This document shows, one piece after another, positions 35,887-44,254 of a DNA stretch of 64,000 nucleotides (positions are counted from its first letter, which is position 1; the number at the start of each line of letters is the position of its first letter). The stretch covers positions 89,546-153,545 of the forward strand of contig PMZI01000014.1 in the NCBI GenBank assembly GCA_003170475.1. Reading direction: 5' to 3'. The notes under the pieces are model-generated. The model saw only the letters and a program-made list of their open reading frames with translations. It was not told the DNA's origin and did no database searches. This DNA comes from Ignavibacteriota bacterium (GTDB lineage: Bacteria; Bacteroidota; Ignavibacteria; UBA10030). The position numbers and the translations under genes were made by a program.

Positions 35887-36681
35887 TCAGAGTTGTTGGA
35901 TGTGCAAGCCACCGTCGACATAGATAACATCGCCGGTGGAGAATGGAAATTCACCTGTGACCAGTGAGCCCACTGCATGGCCCACATCCTCAGCAGTTCC
36001 CCATCGTTTCATCGGAACCAATCCGTCGGCCAGGCGCATGTCGTACTTCTCTTTGACACCGCTCGTCATGTCCGTTGCCATAACGCCGGGTCTGAGATCG
36101 TAGACCTGCACACCGTGTTCAGCCAAACGAACAGCCCACAGATGATTTACCATGGAGAGACCGGCCTTCGATATGCAGTATTCTCCCCGATTGAGGGACA
36201 CAGCGACAGCCGAGATCGATGAAACAAAGACAACTTTAAACCCGCTTCGAAGAAGAGGCCGCGGTTTCTTCTTCAGCCAGTAGTTCGCAACGCGCTGCGT
36301 CAGGAAGAACGGACCTTTGAGATTCGTGTCCATCACCTCATCATATGACTGTTCCGTCATCTCCGTTATGTCATGACGGACTTTTGGCGCAACCCCTGCG
36401 TTATTGACCAAGGCATCAATTCGCCCGAGTTCTTCCAGCGTGTTTGTCACGAGGTCTTCGCGTTGCTTCGAATCACCAATGTCCGCCTGAATCGCCACGA
36501 AATGCTGTGACTTGTCAGGACGGAGAGCACCGCAGAGGGCTACAGTCTCTTCGGCGGCTTTGCGGTTTTGGGAATAGTTGATGGCTACTGAGAAGCCGCG
36601 CGCTGCTAATTCAACGGCGATTCCACGTCCCAGTCCCCGGCTCGCGCCGGTCACAAGGACAACAGGAAGTGCTTTTTTCAT
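35887..36681 (-). CDS. short-chain dehydrogenase/reductase
   Basis: NAD(P)-dependent classical SDR, 264 residues. The nucleotide-binding motif is VTGASRGLGRGIA (about 9-21), NNAGVA near residue 89, the catalytic Ser in FVSSISAVAVSLNRG (about 147) and YCISK (about 161-165) supply the triad, and VDGGLH ends the fold. FabG, gluconate or uronate dehydrogenases share this pattern. Operon position with a GH88-like protein and KDPG aldolase suggests oxidation or reduction of a sugar acid. The open frame extends 65 codons upstream, but the Rossmann fold starts at the ATG at 36681; no strong SD is seen. Confidence 0.88.
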   Translation of the reverse strand: MKKALPVVLVTGASRGLGRGIAVELAARGFSVAINYSQNRKAAEETVALCGALRPDKSQHFVAIQADIGDSKQREDLVTNTLEELGRIDALVNNAGVAPKVRHDITEMTEQSYDEVMDTNLKGPFFLTQRVANYWLKKKPRPLLRSGFKVVFVSSISAVAVSLNRGEYCISKAGLSMVNHLWAVRLAEHGVQVYDLRPGVMATDMTSGVKEKYDMRLADGLVPMKRWGTAEDVGHAVGSLVTGEFPFSTGDVIYVDGGLHIQQL

Positions 36682-36901
36682 CAGAAGTAGTGTAGTGTGG
36701 AATGAGTTGCCGGCTTGATTCAGGCCCCGGCGACGACGACGAATCGCCAAGTCAAAGTACAAAACCAATCTCCGAAAGACAAGTGAGCGTGCGGGTGGAA
36801 ATGCGCGGCAAGTCGGTGGATTTTCAGAGTCATTTTGCTTACCATCAGACCATACTTTCGCACCGTCCCCTCCCACATTTTTGCGGTAAAGGATACCTAC
36901 G

Positions 36902-38110
36902 ATGAACGGATACGACCGCCGTCAATTCTTGAAATCAACACTCCTTGGCACTTCTGGCGCGCTCCTTTCTCTGCCCGCATTGGCTCACGGTGAGTCCCCA
37001 AGCATTGATCCGACGAAAAACGAGAAGAAGTTTATCACAAGAAAGCTCGGGAAGACGGGGATTGAAGTCCCCATTGTCAGCTTTGGTGTCATGCGTGCAG
37101 ACAATCCGGCTCTGGTCAAGGCGGCACTCGATGCTGGAATCGTCATGTTTGACACAGCCCACGGCTACCAGCGCGGCAAGAACGAAGAGATGCTGGGAGA
37201 AGTGTTGAAGGATCGACCGCGCGATTCGTTCGTGCTCGCTACCAAAGTCCCGCCGGAGGAGATGGATAATCGGACAGGAGAGGTGAAAGCAGGCTCAACC
37301 GCCAGGGCATTTCTCGACAAATTGGATATCAGTCTCAAGAGATTGAAACTCGACTATGTCGACATCCTGTACGTCCATGGCATATCTTCAAAAGACGGAG
37401 CGCTGTTTCCCGCTCTCCTCGATGCAGTTCAGTCGGCGAAGAAGTCTGGCAAGACCAGGCACGTAGGTTTGTCGACGCACAAGAACGAGCCCGAGGTGAT
37501 CCAGGCGGCTATCGAGAGCGGGGTTTATGAAGTCGTGTTGAGCGCGATCAACTTCAAGCAGGACTATTATCCAAGACTCAAAGAAACCATCGCAAACGCA
37601 GCAAGGGCGGGAATCGGCATTGTTGCTATGAAAACGATGGCCGGAGGATTTCACGACAAAGAGCGGAAGCAGCCGATCAACTGCAAGGCAGCGCTCAAGT
37701 TCGTGCTTCAAGACGAAAACGTCACTACAGCAATTCCGGGGAACACCAACTTCGATCACTTGAACATCAACATGAGCGTCAACACGGATCTAAAGTTGAC
37801 CGACGACGAAAAAGGGGATCTCCTGCTTGGACAAACTCAGGGCAGCTTGTACTGCCAGGGATGCGAGCATTGCGTTCCCAACTGCCCGAAAGGCCTGCCA
37901 ATTCCGGAAATCATGCGGGCCTACATGTACACATACGGATATCGTGAACCGGAGATGGCACACTCGCTTCTTTCGAGTCTCGATCTCCCGGAGCATCCAT
38001 GTTCGGACTGTTCCCAGTGCGGCGCCAACTGTGTCAACGGTTTCGACATTTCTGATAGAATCAAGGACGTATCCAGGCTGACGAGAGTCCCAGTCGAATT
38101 CCTCTCCTGA
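36902..38110 (+). CDS. TAT-exported aldo/keto reductase with ferredoxin-type tail
   Basis: A 402-residue aldo/keto reductase. The N-terminus has a twin-arginine signal (DRRQFLK, residues 5-11, hydrophobic to about 30). The barrel shows GVMRADNPALVKAALDAG (about 62-79), FDTAHGYQRGKNEEMLGE (about 83-100) with Asp and Tyr of the catalytic set, KVPPEE, and LYVHGISS with the His. The C-terminal domain has CQGCEHCVPNCP (about 318-329) and CSDCSQCGANC (about 367-377), a 4Fe-4S-type pattern whose ligand set (8 Cys) may hold one or two clusters. Such enzymes act in the periplasm. SD AAAGGA precedes the ATG. The DUF6599 gene follows within 10 nt. Confidence 0.85.
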   Translation: MNGYDRRQFLKSTLLGTSGALLSLPALAHGESPSIDPTKNEKKFITRKLGKTGIEVPIVSFGVMRADNPALVKAALDAGIVMFDTAHGYQRGKNEEMLGEVLKDRPRDSFVLATKVPPEEMDNRTGEVKAGSTARAFLDKLDISLKRLKLDYVDILYVHGISSKDGALFPALLDAVQSAKKSGKTRHVGLSTHKNEPEVIQAAIESGVYEVVLSAINFKQDYYPRLKETIANAARAGIGIVAMKTMAGGFHDKERKQPINCKAALKFVLQDENVTTAIPGNTNFDHLNINMSVNTDLKLTDDEKGDLLLGQTQGSLYCQGCEHCVPNCPKGLPIPEIMRAYMYTYGYREPEMAHSLLSSLDLPEHPCSDCSQCGANCVNGFDISDRIKDVSRLTRVPVEFLS

Positions 38111-38119
38111 GGCAGAGTG

Positions 38120-38989
38120 ATGGTAAAACTTCTTGTACCGTTGCTTGTTGCAGTGATGATGGTCTTCGTTCGACCTCAAAGCGCTTCCGCTCAGGAATTG
38201 GTATTCCCTCGGCTTGAGGGTTGGAAACTGTCGCAAGAAGAAACAGCCTATAACCCCAACAACCTTTTCGACGTCATCGACGGAGCAGCTGACCTCTACC
38301 TGGAATACGATTTCGTCGATCTCCACATTGGCCGGTATTCAAGAGACACCCTTGAAATCAAGGTTGAGCTGTATAAGCACGGATCCGCCGTGGATGCATT
38401 TGGCATTTTCTCACAGGAGCGGTTCGCAGACTATCACTTCATTGATCTCGGAGTTCAGGGCTATTTAGAAAAAGGGGCACTGAACTTTCTTTCGGGTGTA
38501 TTCTACGTCAAGATCTCGACCATTCAGGAAGGCGCTGCAGCTCAACAGGCGATGTTGCTCGTTGCAAAAGCCGTGCACAAACGACTTCAGCAAAGCGAGG
38601 AGTGGCCGGCCGTGCTTGCGGCTTTTCCCGCAGAAAAGAAAAAACCATATTCAGAACAATACGTTGCGAAGAATTTCCTCGGCTACAGTCCTCTGAACCG
38701 TGCGTTTGTCGGAAGCTACGATGATGGCTCATCATTCAGGGCGTTCGCCATCAGATCCGAGGGTCCCGAGGAAGCGAAGCACATCCTCAAGAGCTTCATC
38801 GAAGCCTTGCCAAAAAGCGCAATCAAGAGAGTGAAAAGCTGGAAACAAGAAATAGAGGACCCGAACAACGGGTCGATACAGATCGTTCTGAAGGGCAATT
38901 ACATATTCGGAGTGGTTAGCACAGAGGCTGGAAGAAACCGCGACACTTTCCTCATAGAGTTCGGCAAGAAGCTCTCATCGCTCAAATAG
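38120..38989 (+). CDS. secreted DUF6599-type protein
   Basis: A 289-residue protein with a classical signal peptide (about 1-24, VKLLVPLLVAVMMVFVRPQS then ASA-QE). The mature part has WKLSQEETAYNPNNLFDVID and DGAADLYLEYDFV, matching the family now called DUF6599, which often sits next to ferredoxin-type or TAT-exported oxidoreductases. No function known to me. A GTG three bases upstream (38117) is an alternative start; the ATG at 38120 has GAGGCAGAG before it. It is 9 nt after the aldo/keto reductase stop, so the two probably work together in the envelope. Confidence 0.7.
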   Translation: MVKLLVPLLVAVMMVFVRPQSASAQELVFPRLEGWKLSQEETAYNPNNLFDVIDGAADLYLEYDFVDLHIGRYSRDTLEIKVELYKHGSAVDAFGIFSQERFADYHFIDLGVQGYLEKGALNFLSGVFYVKISTIQEGAAAQQAMLLVAKAVHKRLQQSEEWPAVLAAFPAEKKKPYSEQYVAKNFLGYSPLNRAFVGSYDDGSSFRAFAIRSEGPEEAKHILKSFIEALPKSAIKRVKSWKQEIEDPNNGSIQIVLKGNYIFGVVSTEAGRNRDTFLIEFGKKLSSLK

Positions 38990-39043
38990 CTGCAATTCCT
39001 CTTTCCTCAGTCCTCCGAACAGCCGGCGGACAGGGATATCGGG

Positions 39044-40204
39044 CTAGACTGTCAGATCAGCGAGATCGATCCATTTGCGTTCCGCCCAACTCTTGAGCGC
39101 AAGATCCGCGAGTTGGATCCCCTTGGCACCTTCGACGAAAGTCCATGGGAAGGGCTCGTTCTCGACAACATGCTTGAGGAAGAATTCCCACTCGATTCGG
39201 AATGCGTTGTCGAATTTCTGACCCGCCTGAACTTCCTGCCATCCCTCGAAGTAGTTTGCCGGATTGTCCGCATCGGGATCCCAAACGCACGTGGGCGTGG
39301 CGCCTGTATTCTGGTAGAAACATTTCTGCAGACCGGCGACCGCCGTCCCATTGGTGCCATCGACCTGGAGGGTCAGCAAATCATCCCGGCGAACCCGAAC
39401 TGCCCACGAAGAGTTGAAATGGCATACAATGCCTTCATCGCAAAGAAATGTCGCATACGCAGCGTCCTCCGCTGTACACCGGTATTCCTTTCCCGCTTCG
39501 TCGATCCTGGTTTCGACGTGCGTCGCGCCAAGACACGAAACAGATCTCACTTTGCCAAAAATATTATCCACAACATAGCGCCAGTGGCAAAGCATGTCAG
39601 CGATGATTCCGCCACCGTCCTCTTTTCGATAATTCCACGAAGGCCGTTGACAGGGCTGGGACTTTCCATCAAAAACCCAGTAGCCGAATTCCCCGCGGAC
39701 GGACAATACCTTTCCGAGCGCCCCTGAGTCAATCAAATGCTTGAGTTTTAGAATGCCGGGCAGCCAGAGCTTGTCCTGCACGACCCCATTCTTGATTCCT
39801 GCCGCCTTGATCGCTCGGCACAGGGTGAGCGCTTCCTCAAGATTTGACGCGACCGGCTTCTCGCTGTAAATTGCCTTCCCGGCAGCCACAGCCTTGAGCA
39901 CAGATTTCGCCCGGTTGTTCGTCGTCTGTGCATCAAAATAGATCTCATTGTACGGATCGGCAAGGCAAGCATTGAGATCAGTGGTATAGCGTTGAAGCCC
40001 GTAGGTCTGTGCAAGCGCCTTCAACTTTTCTTCGTTGCGGCCGACGAGGATCGGATCCGGCAGAATCACCATACCGGATTTCGTTTTCACGCCCCCCTGT
40101 TGACGAATCGCGAAGATGGAGCGCTCAAGATGTTGGCGAGTCCCCATCCGCCCTGTCACACCATTCATGATGATGCCAATGTTCCGGACCTTTTGATTTT
40201 CCAT
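39044..40204 (-). CDS. Gfo/Idh/MocA-family oxidoreductase
   Basis: NAD(P)-dependent sugar dehydrogenase-type protein, 386 residues. The N-terminal Rossmann fold has NIGIIMNGVTGRMG (about 8-21), and the family motif EKP in AIYSEKPVASNLEEAL (about 110-125) carries the catalytic Lys. The C-terminal beta domain includes DMLCHWRYVVDNIFG (about 203-217), with the catalytic-region His. It is 5 nt after the cupin gene, in the same direction. Substrate is unknown; members oxidise sugars, inositols or their 3-keto forms. Confidence 0.88.
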   Translation of the reverse strand: MENQKVRNIGIIMNGVTGRMGTRQHLERSIFAIRQQGGVKTKSGMVILPDPILVGRNEEKLKALAQTYGLQRYTTDLNACLADPYNEIYFDAQTTNNRAKSVLKAVAAGKAIYSEKPVASNLEEALTLCRAIKAAGIKNGVVQDKLWLPGILKLKHLIDSGALGKVLSVRGEFGYWVFDGKSQPCQRPSWNYRKEDGGGIIADMLCHWRYVVDNIFGKVRSVSCLGATHVETRIDEAGKEYRCTAEDAAYATFLCDEGIVCHFNSSWAVRVRRDDLLTLQVDGTNGTAVAGLQKCFYQNTGATPTCVWDPDADNPANYFEGWQEVQAGQKFDNAFRIEWEFFLKHVVENEPFPWTFVEGAKGIQLADLALKSWAERKWIDLADLTV

Positions 40205-40209
40205 TTCGA

Positions 40210-40662
40210 TTATAGCTCTTTCGGTTTCTCTGTGATTTGAAGGCTGGCACCTTGTGGCAACGGCGGGACATCAATTCCTGCCTTCGGCAATGTTCCGGCA
40301 AGTTCCTGGCGCCAGTGAGCGACCTCCCCCGTGGGACTGTAGCAATAAATCATGTGCATCGGCGTATCGCCGGTATTGGTTAGCTGATGAAATATTCCAC
40401 TTGGAATGTACGCCGCCTGTCCGGCGGATATTGTTCGTCGCTCTTCACCAAGACACATTTCCCCAATTCCGTCGACGATGAAGTAGATCTCCTCCTGTTC
40501 CTGGTTATGCCAGGGCACTTGTCCACCTCGCGGTTCCAGAGTCACGTACCCCATGGCAAAGTTCTTCGCCTGGATGGGCGAAGCGCCTCCGATGAGATTC
40601 TGTGTTCGGCGCCGTGCAGGGTATACGCGACCTTCAATGCTCTTTAGGTCTGCGATGATCAT
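40210..40662 (-). CDS. small cupin protein
   Basis: A 150-residue single-domain cupin. Cupin motif 1 is VPWHNQEQEEIYFIVDGIGE (His48 region, G-x5-H-x-H variant with WHNQEQEE) and motif 2 is PSGIFHQLTNTG, so three of the usual metal ligands (His, Glu, His) are visible. The frame opens at a GTG (40689); the ATG at 40662 is chosen because AGAGGT lies about 11 nt before it. Gfo/Idh follows by 5 nt, so it probably acts on the same sugar or keto-sugar, for example as an isomerase or epimerase. Function not assigned. Confidence 0.75.
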   Translation of the reverse strand: MIIADLKSIEGRVYPARRRTQNLIGGASPIQAKNFAMGYVTLEPRGGQVPWHNQEQEEIYFIVDGIGEMCLGEERRTISAGQAAYIPSGIFHQLTNTGDTPMHMIYCYSPTGEVAHWRQELAGTLPKAGIDVPPLPQGASLQITEKPKEL

Positions 40663-40891
40663 CAAGTTCTTGACCTCTTTCTTCGGCACGGATTTTCCCG
40701 CGCTGACGAAGGTTCATTCGAGGAATCAGTGAGGTGAGGGATAGTCTAACGGAACGTTAAGAATTATGGAGAAACTACAGCAGATTGTGATAAAAGGCAA
40801 CTGAGAGAAGACAAACCTCGCGGAAGCCTGGATTTCCGCATAAGAAATCGTGTTTTATACGTGAAATTCCCACTCTCCGTCTCTATTCTCG

Positions 40892-41926
40892 TTACAACTT
40901 CCGTCCTTCGAGCGCAACAAGCTTTCTCACCCAGTCCATCATTTCCCCGAATTGCTCCGGGAGCAGCGATTGTGCACCGTCAGAGAATGCCTCTTCAGGA
41001 TTTGGGTGGACCTCCACGATCAATCCATCTGCACCGACGGCGACGGCAGCCTTCGCAATTGGAGTCACGAGACTTCGGACACCCGTTCCGTGGCTGGGAT
41101 CGACGATAACTGGCAGGTGACTCATCTCCTTCAACGCAGGGACCGCCGACAGGTCGCATGTATTGCGAGTGTAGTCTTCAAACGTTCGGATTCCTCGCTC
41201 ACACAGCATCACTTCGTAGTTTCCCTGGGAGAGAATGTACTCTGCTGACATCAAGAGCTCTTTCAACGTGCTCGACATGCCTCGCTTCAGCATCACTGGT
41301 CGGCGTGATTTGCCCACCTCTTTTAGCAATGCAAAGTTCTGCATATTGCGGGCTCCGATCTGCAGAATATCGGCATAGTCAGCTACCATCGAAACATCGC
41401 CCGGAGCGATAACCTCCGTGATGACTTTCAGTCCTGTTTTGTCACGCGCCTCAGCAAGCAGTTTCAGGCCTTCCTCTTCCAGCCCCTGAAAACTATAGGG
41501 GGATGTCCTTGGCTTGAATGCCCCCCCACGCAGAATCTTGGCGCCCGCCGCTTTCACCAGTTCTGCCGAAAGAATGATTTGTTCCCTCGATTCTACTGAG
41601 CATGGACCGGCCATGACCACAAAATGGTTGTTTCCAACGATCATTGGCTCGCTTCCCGAGGCGCCCGGAAATGAGATCTGCGTTCGCGCATCCTTCCATT
41701 CCTTTCCGGCAAGCTTGAACGGCTTGAGGATCGGAAACACACTCTCGACACCATCCAACGAATCGAGCGCCTGCAGCCGTGATTTTCCCCTTTCATCTCC
41801 AACACACGCGATGACCGTGCGCTGCTCTCCGAAAATCGGATGTACTTGATATCCAAGGTCTCGCACTCTTTCAAAGACATGATCGACCTGTTGCTGGTTT
41901 GCGCCTGCTTTCATTACGATGATCAT
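40892..41926 (-). CDS. aroF: 3-deoxy-7-phosphoheptulonate synthase (type I-beta)
   Basis: First step of the shikimate pathway: phosphoenolpyruvate plus erythrose 4-phosphate to DAHP. The 344-residue protein has an N-terminal ferredoxin-like regulatory domain (about 1-70, [17 protein letters not shown]), as in Thermotoga-type enzymes where Tyr and Phe inhibit. The barrel follows with [15 protein letters not shown] (about 103-117), [17 protein letters not shown] (about 134-150) and [12 protein letters not shown] (about 269-280), the metal and PEP sites. It is the last gene of the ilv-leu operon, 80 nt after ilvC, so aromatic and branched-chain synthesis may be co-regulated. Chorismate synthase is elsewhere in the window. 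Confidence 0.95.
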   Translation of the reverse strand: MIIVMKAGANQQQVDHVFERVRDLGYQVHPIFGEQRTVIACVGDERGKSRLQALDSLDGVESVFPILKPFKLAGKEWKDARTQISFPGASGSEPMIVGNNHFVVMAGPCSVESREQIILSAELVKAAGAKILRGGAFKPRTSPYSFQGLEEEGLKLLAEARDKTGLKVITEVIAPGDVSMVADYADILQIGARNMQNFALLKEVGKSRRPVMLKRGMSSTLKELLMSAEYILSQGNYEVMLCERGIRTFEDYTRNTCDLSAVPALKEMSHLPVIVDPSHGTGVRSLVTPIAKAAVAVGADGLIVEVHPNPEEAFSDGAQSLLPEQFGEMMDWVRKLVALEGRKL

Positions 41927-42006
41927 TCAAACTCCACGCTGCACTCTATGAGAACTGACCCCAGACCTCCCGGAGGTTGCCGTCTGTTGCCCATGAATTC
42001 CTTCTG

Positions 42007-43065
42007 TTACTTTTTTGGGGCATTTTCTGGGCGAAGCGCGCGAACCTTCGCACCTGCTTGCCACATTTCAGAGTTTTTCCATTCATCCAGTTCCACCTGA
42101 AGCTTCTCCCGATAATCTGGAGCACCGCACGTGTCAAGAACCCGCCGGGTCTCGACACCCTGGAGTACGTCACGATAGAGCAGTTCGAACAATGGCTTGG
42201 TCGCTGCCTCAAATCGTTTCGACCAGTCGAGCGCACCGCGTTGAGCCGTGGTACTGCAGGCACCGAACATCCAGTCCATGCCGTGATTGCCAATGAGCGG
42301 ATAGAGGCTTTGCGTCGCCTCTTCCACCGTTTCATTGAACGCTTCGCTCGGTGAGTGTCCCATCGCTCTGAGTGTATCATATTGCGCTTTCATCAGGCCT
42401 GCGATAGCTCCCATCAGAACTCCACGCTCGCCAGCCAAGTCGCTGTACACTTCCTTCTCAAATGTTGTCGGGAACAGGTATCCGGAACCGATAGCGATTC
42501 CAAGTGCCAGTACGCGTTCCTTCGCCCGTCCCGTAGCATCCTGATGTACCGCATAGCTCGCATTGATGCCGCTCCCTGCGAGGAAGTTGGTCCGCACCGT
42601 TCTTCCCGAACCCTTTGGGGCGACGAGGATCACATCAACATCCAACGGTGGAACGACCCCGGTTTGTTCCTTGAAGACGATGGAAAATCCGTGGGAGAAG
42701 AACAGAGCCTGCCCTTTCTTCAAATTCCTTTTGATGATGGGCCACTGTTCCTTCTGGCCGGCGTCTGAGAGAAGATACTGTACCACCGTTGCCTTCCTGA
42801 CCGCCTCTTCAACGTCTGAGAAGAGGTTCTTTCCTTCAACCCATCCGTCGCGGACTGCATCATTCCATCCCCTTCCCCCCTTGCGCTGACCGACGATGAC
42901 GGCAATGCCGTTGTCTCGCATGTTCAGGGACTGACCATGCCCCTGAGGACCATACCCGATTACCGCGACGACTTCAGTTCGCAATTTCTCTCTGGCCATC
43001 GAAAGTGAAAATTCCTCGCGAGTAGTGATTTCTTCCGTAACACCGCCAAAATTGATGGAAGCCAT
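42007..43065 (-). CDS. ilvC: ketol-acid reductoisomerase (class I)
   Basis: Second common step of isoleucine and valine synthesis: isomerisation and NADPH (or NADH) reduction of acetolactate and acetohydroxybutyrate. The 352-residue protein is a short, class I enzyme. The Rossmann motif is VIGYGPQGHGQSLNMRDNG, in part GYGPQGHGQS (about 38-47), and the knotted domain has DLAGERGVLMGAIAGLMKAQ, with the metal-binding Asp and Glu, then EETVEEATQSLYPLI. SD AAGGAG is 10 nt before the ATG. It is the tenth gene of the operon, after leuB (90 nt gap). Confidence 0.97.
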   Translation of the reverse strand: MASINFGGVTEEITTREEFSLSMAREKLRTEVVAVIGYGPQGHGQSLNMRDNGIAVIVGQRKGGRGWNDAVRDGWVEGKNLFSDVEEAVRKATVVQYLLSDAGQKEQWPIIKRNLKKGQALFFSHGFSIVFKEQTGVVPPLDVDVILVAPKGSGRTVRTNFLAGSGINASYAVHQDATGRAKERVLALGIAIGSGYLFPTTFEKEVYSDLAGERGVLMGAIAGLMKAQYDTLRAMGHSPSEAFNETVEEATQSLYPLIGNHGMDWMFGACSTTAQRGALDWSKRFEAATKPLFELLYRDVLQGVETRRVLDTCGAPDYREKLQVELDEWKNSEMWQAGAKVRALRPENAPKK

Positions 43066-43155
43066 ATGATCTATTTCTCCTTGTTATACTTAATGTACAC
43101 AATCGTGGTTTCTAATTCATTGAGGGGGAGCTGACAGTTTCCGAATCATCGACGC

Positions 43156-44226
43156 CTACACCTTTGCCGAAAGTCTGTCAATGATCGCATCTGTCATCTC
43201 AAGTGTTGTCAACTTCCCGGCGAGGTCGGCAGTCCTGCATCCATCTGTGACAGCCCGATCCGTTGCTGTTTCGATTGCCAGCGCTTCTTGCTCAAGTCCA
43301 AGGCTGTACCGCAACAACATCGCGGCGCTCAGAATAGAACCGACAGGGTTGGCGATCCCTCTTCCGGCGATGTCGGGGGCGGACCCATGAATCGGCTCAT
43401 AGAGGCCGGGACCCTTTTCGCCAAGCGATGCCGAGGGGAGCATACCCATCGATCCAGCAAGGACAGATGCTTCGTCTGTGAGGATGTCCCCGAAAGTGTT
43501 TTCCGTGACAATAACGTCGAACATGGCCGGGGAGGTAATGAGCCGCATCGCAGCCGTATCGACCAGCATATGTTCAATGGCGACCCCGGGATTCCGCACA
43601 GCGATTTCCGATGCAATCTGGCGCCAAAGGCGCGAGGTTTCCAGGACATTTGCTTTGTCGACCGAACTCACCTTCTTTCTCCGTGACTTCGCAAGCCGAA
43701 AAGCCAGTTCGACAATGCGAACAATCTCGTAGTCATGATACACCATAGAGTCAACCGCGCGCTCCCCCGATTGATCCCTGGTGCGACCTTTCGGTTCTCC
43801 AAAATAGAGTCCCCCGGTAAGTTCTCGGACCACGATCATATCGACTCCTGCGAGTCGGTCCGGCTTGACCGGTGACGAATCGAGGAGAGCTGGATGCGAG
43901 CGAACGGGTCGCAAGTTCGCATACAATCCCAGTCCCTTCCGAATTGCCAGCAGTCCTTGTTCAGGGCGTACGGGAGCGTTCGGATTGTCCCACTTGGGTC
44001 CTCCGACTGCTCCGAGGAGCACTGCATCTGATGCCAGGCATGCCTGCAACGTCTCCTCTGTAAGCGCGGCGCCGTGTTTTTCGATCGAGCAACCTCCTAT
44101 CGGATGCTCGGTGAAAGTGAATTGGTGCCCGCCCCTTTTCGCAATACTCTGCAGCACGCGCACCGCGGATGAGGTTACTTCGGGTCCGATTCCGTCTCCG
44201 GGAAGTACTACAAGATTCGCTTTCAC
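43156..44226 (-). CDS. leuB: 3-isopropylmalate dehydrogenase
   Basis: NAD-dependent oxidative decarboxylation of 3-isopropylmalate in leucine synthesis, and probably also of 3-methylmalate (erythro-beta-methyl-D-malate) made through CimA and LeuCD here. The 356-residue protein has GDGIGPEVT (about 9-17), VRPEQGLLAIRKGLGLYANLR (about 86-106, with substrate Arg residues), VVRELTGGLYFGEPKG (about 133-148) and ENTFGDILTDEASVLAGSMG (about 237-256) with the metal-binding Asp pair. The start codon is GTG with AAGGGAG well placed before it. It follows cimA by 28 nt. Confidence 0.97.
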   Translation of the reverse strand: MKANLVVLPGDGIGPEVTSSAVRVLQSIAKRGGHQFTFTEHPIGGCSIEKHGAALTEETLQACLASDAVLLGAVGGPKWDNPNAPVRPEQGLLAIRKGLGLYANLRPVRSHPALLDSSPVKPDRLAGVDMIVVRELTGGLYFGEPKGRTRDQSGERAVDSMVYHDYEIVRIVELAFRLAKSRRKKVSSVDKANVLETSRLWRQIASEIAVRNPGVAIEHMLVDTAAMRLITSPAMFDVIVTENTFGDILTDEASVLAGSMGMLPSASLGEKGPGLYEPIHGSAPDIAGRGIANPVGSILSAAMLLRYSLGLEQEALAIETATDRAVTDGCRTADLAGKLTTLEMTDAIIDRLSAKV

Positions 44227-44254
44227 AATTCTCCCTTAGATTTCTAGTTCGAGC

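Noticed and set aside
40820-40839. GCGGAA/TTCCGC hairpin about 50 nt after aroF as operon terminator
   Set aside because: 6-bp stem, 8-nt loop and no convincing U run.
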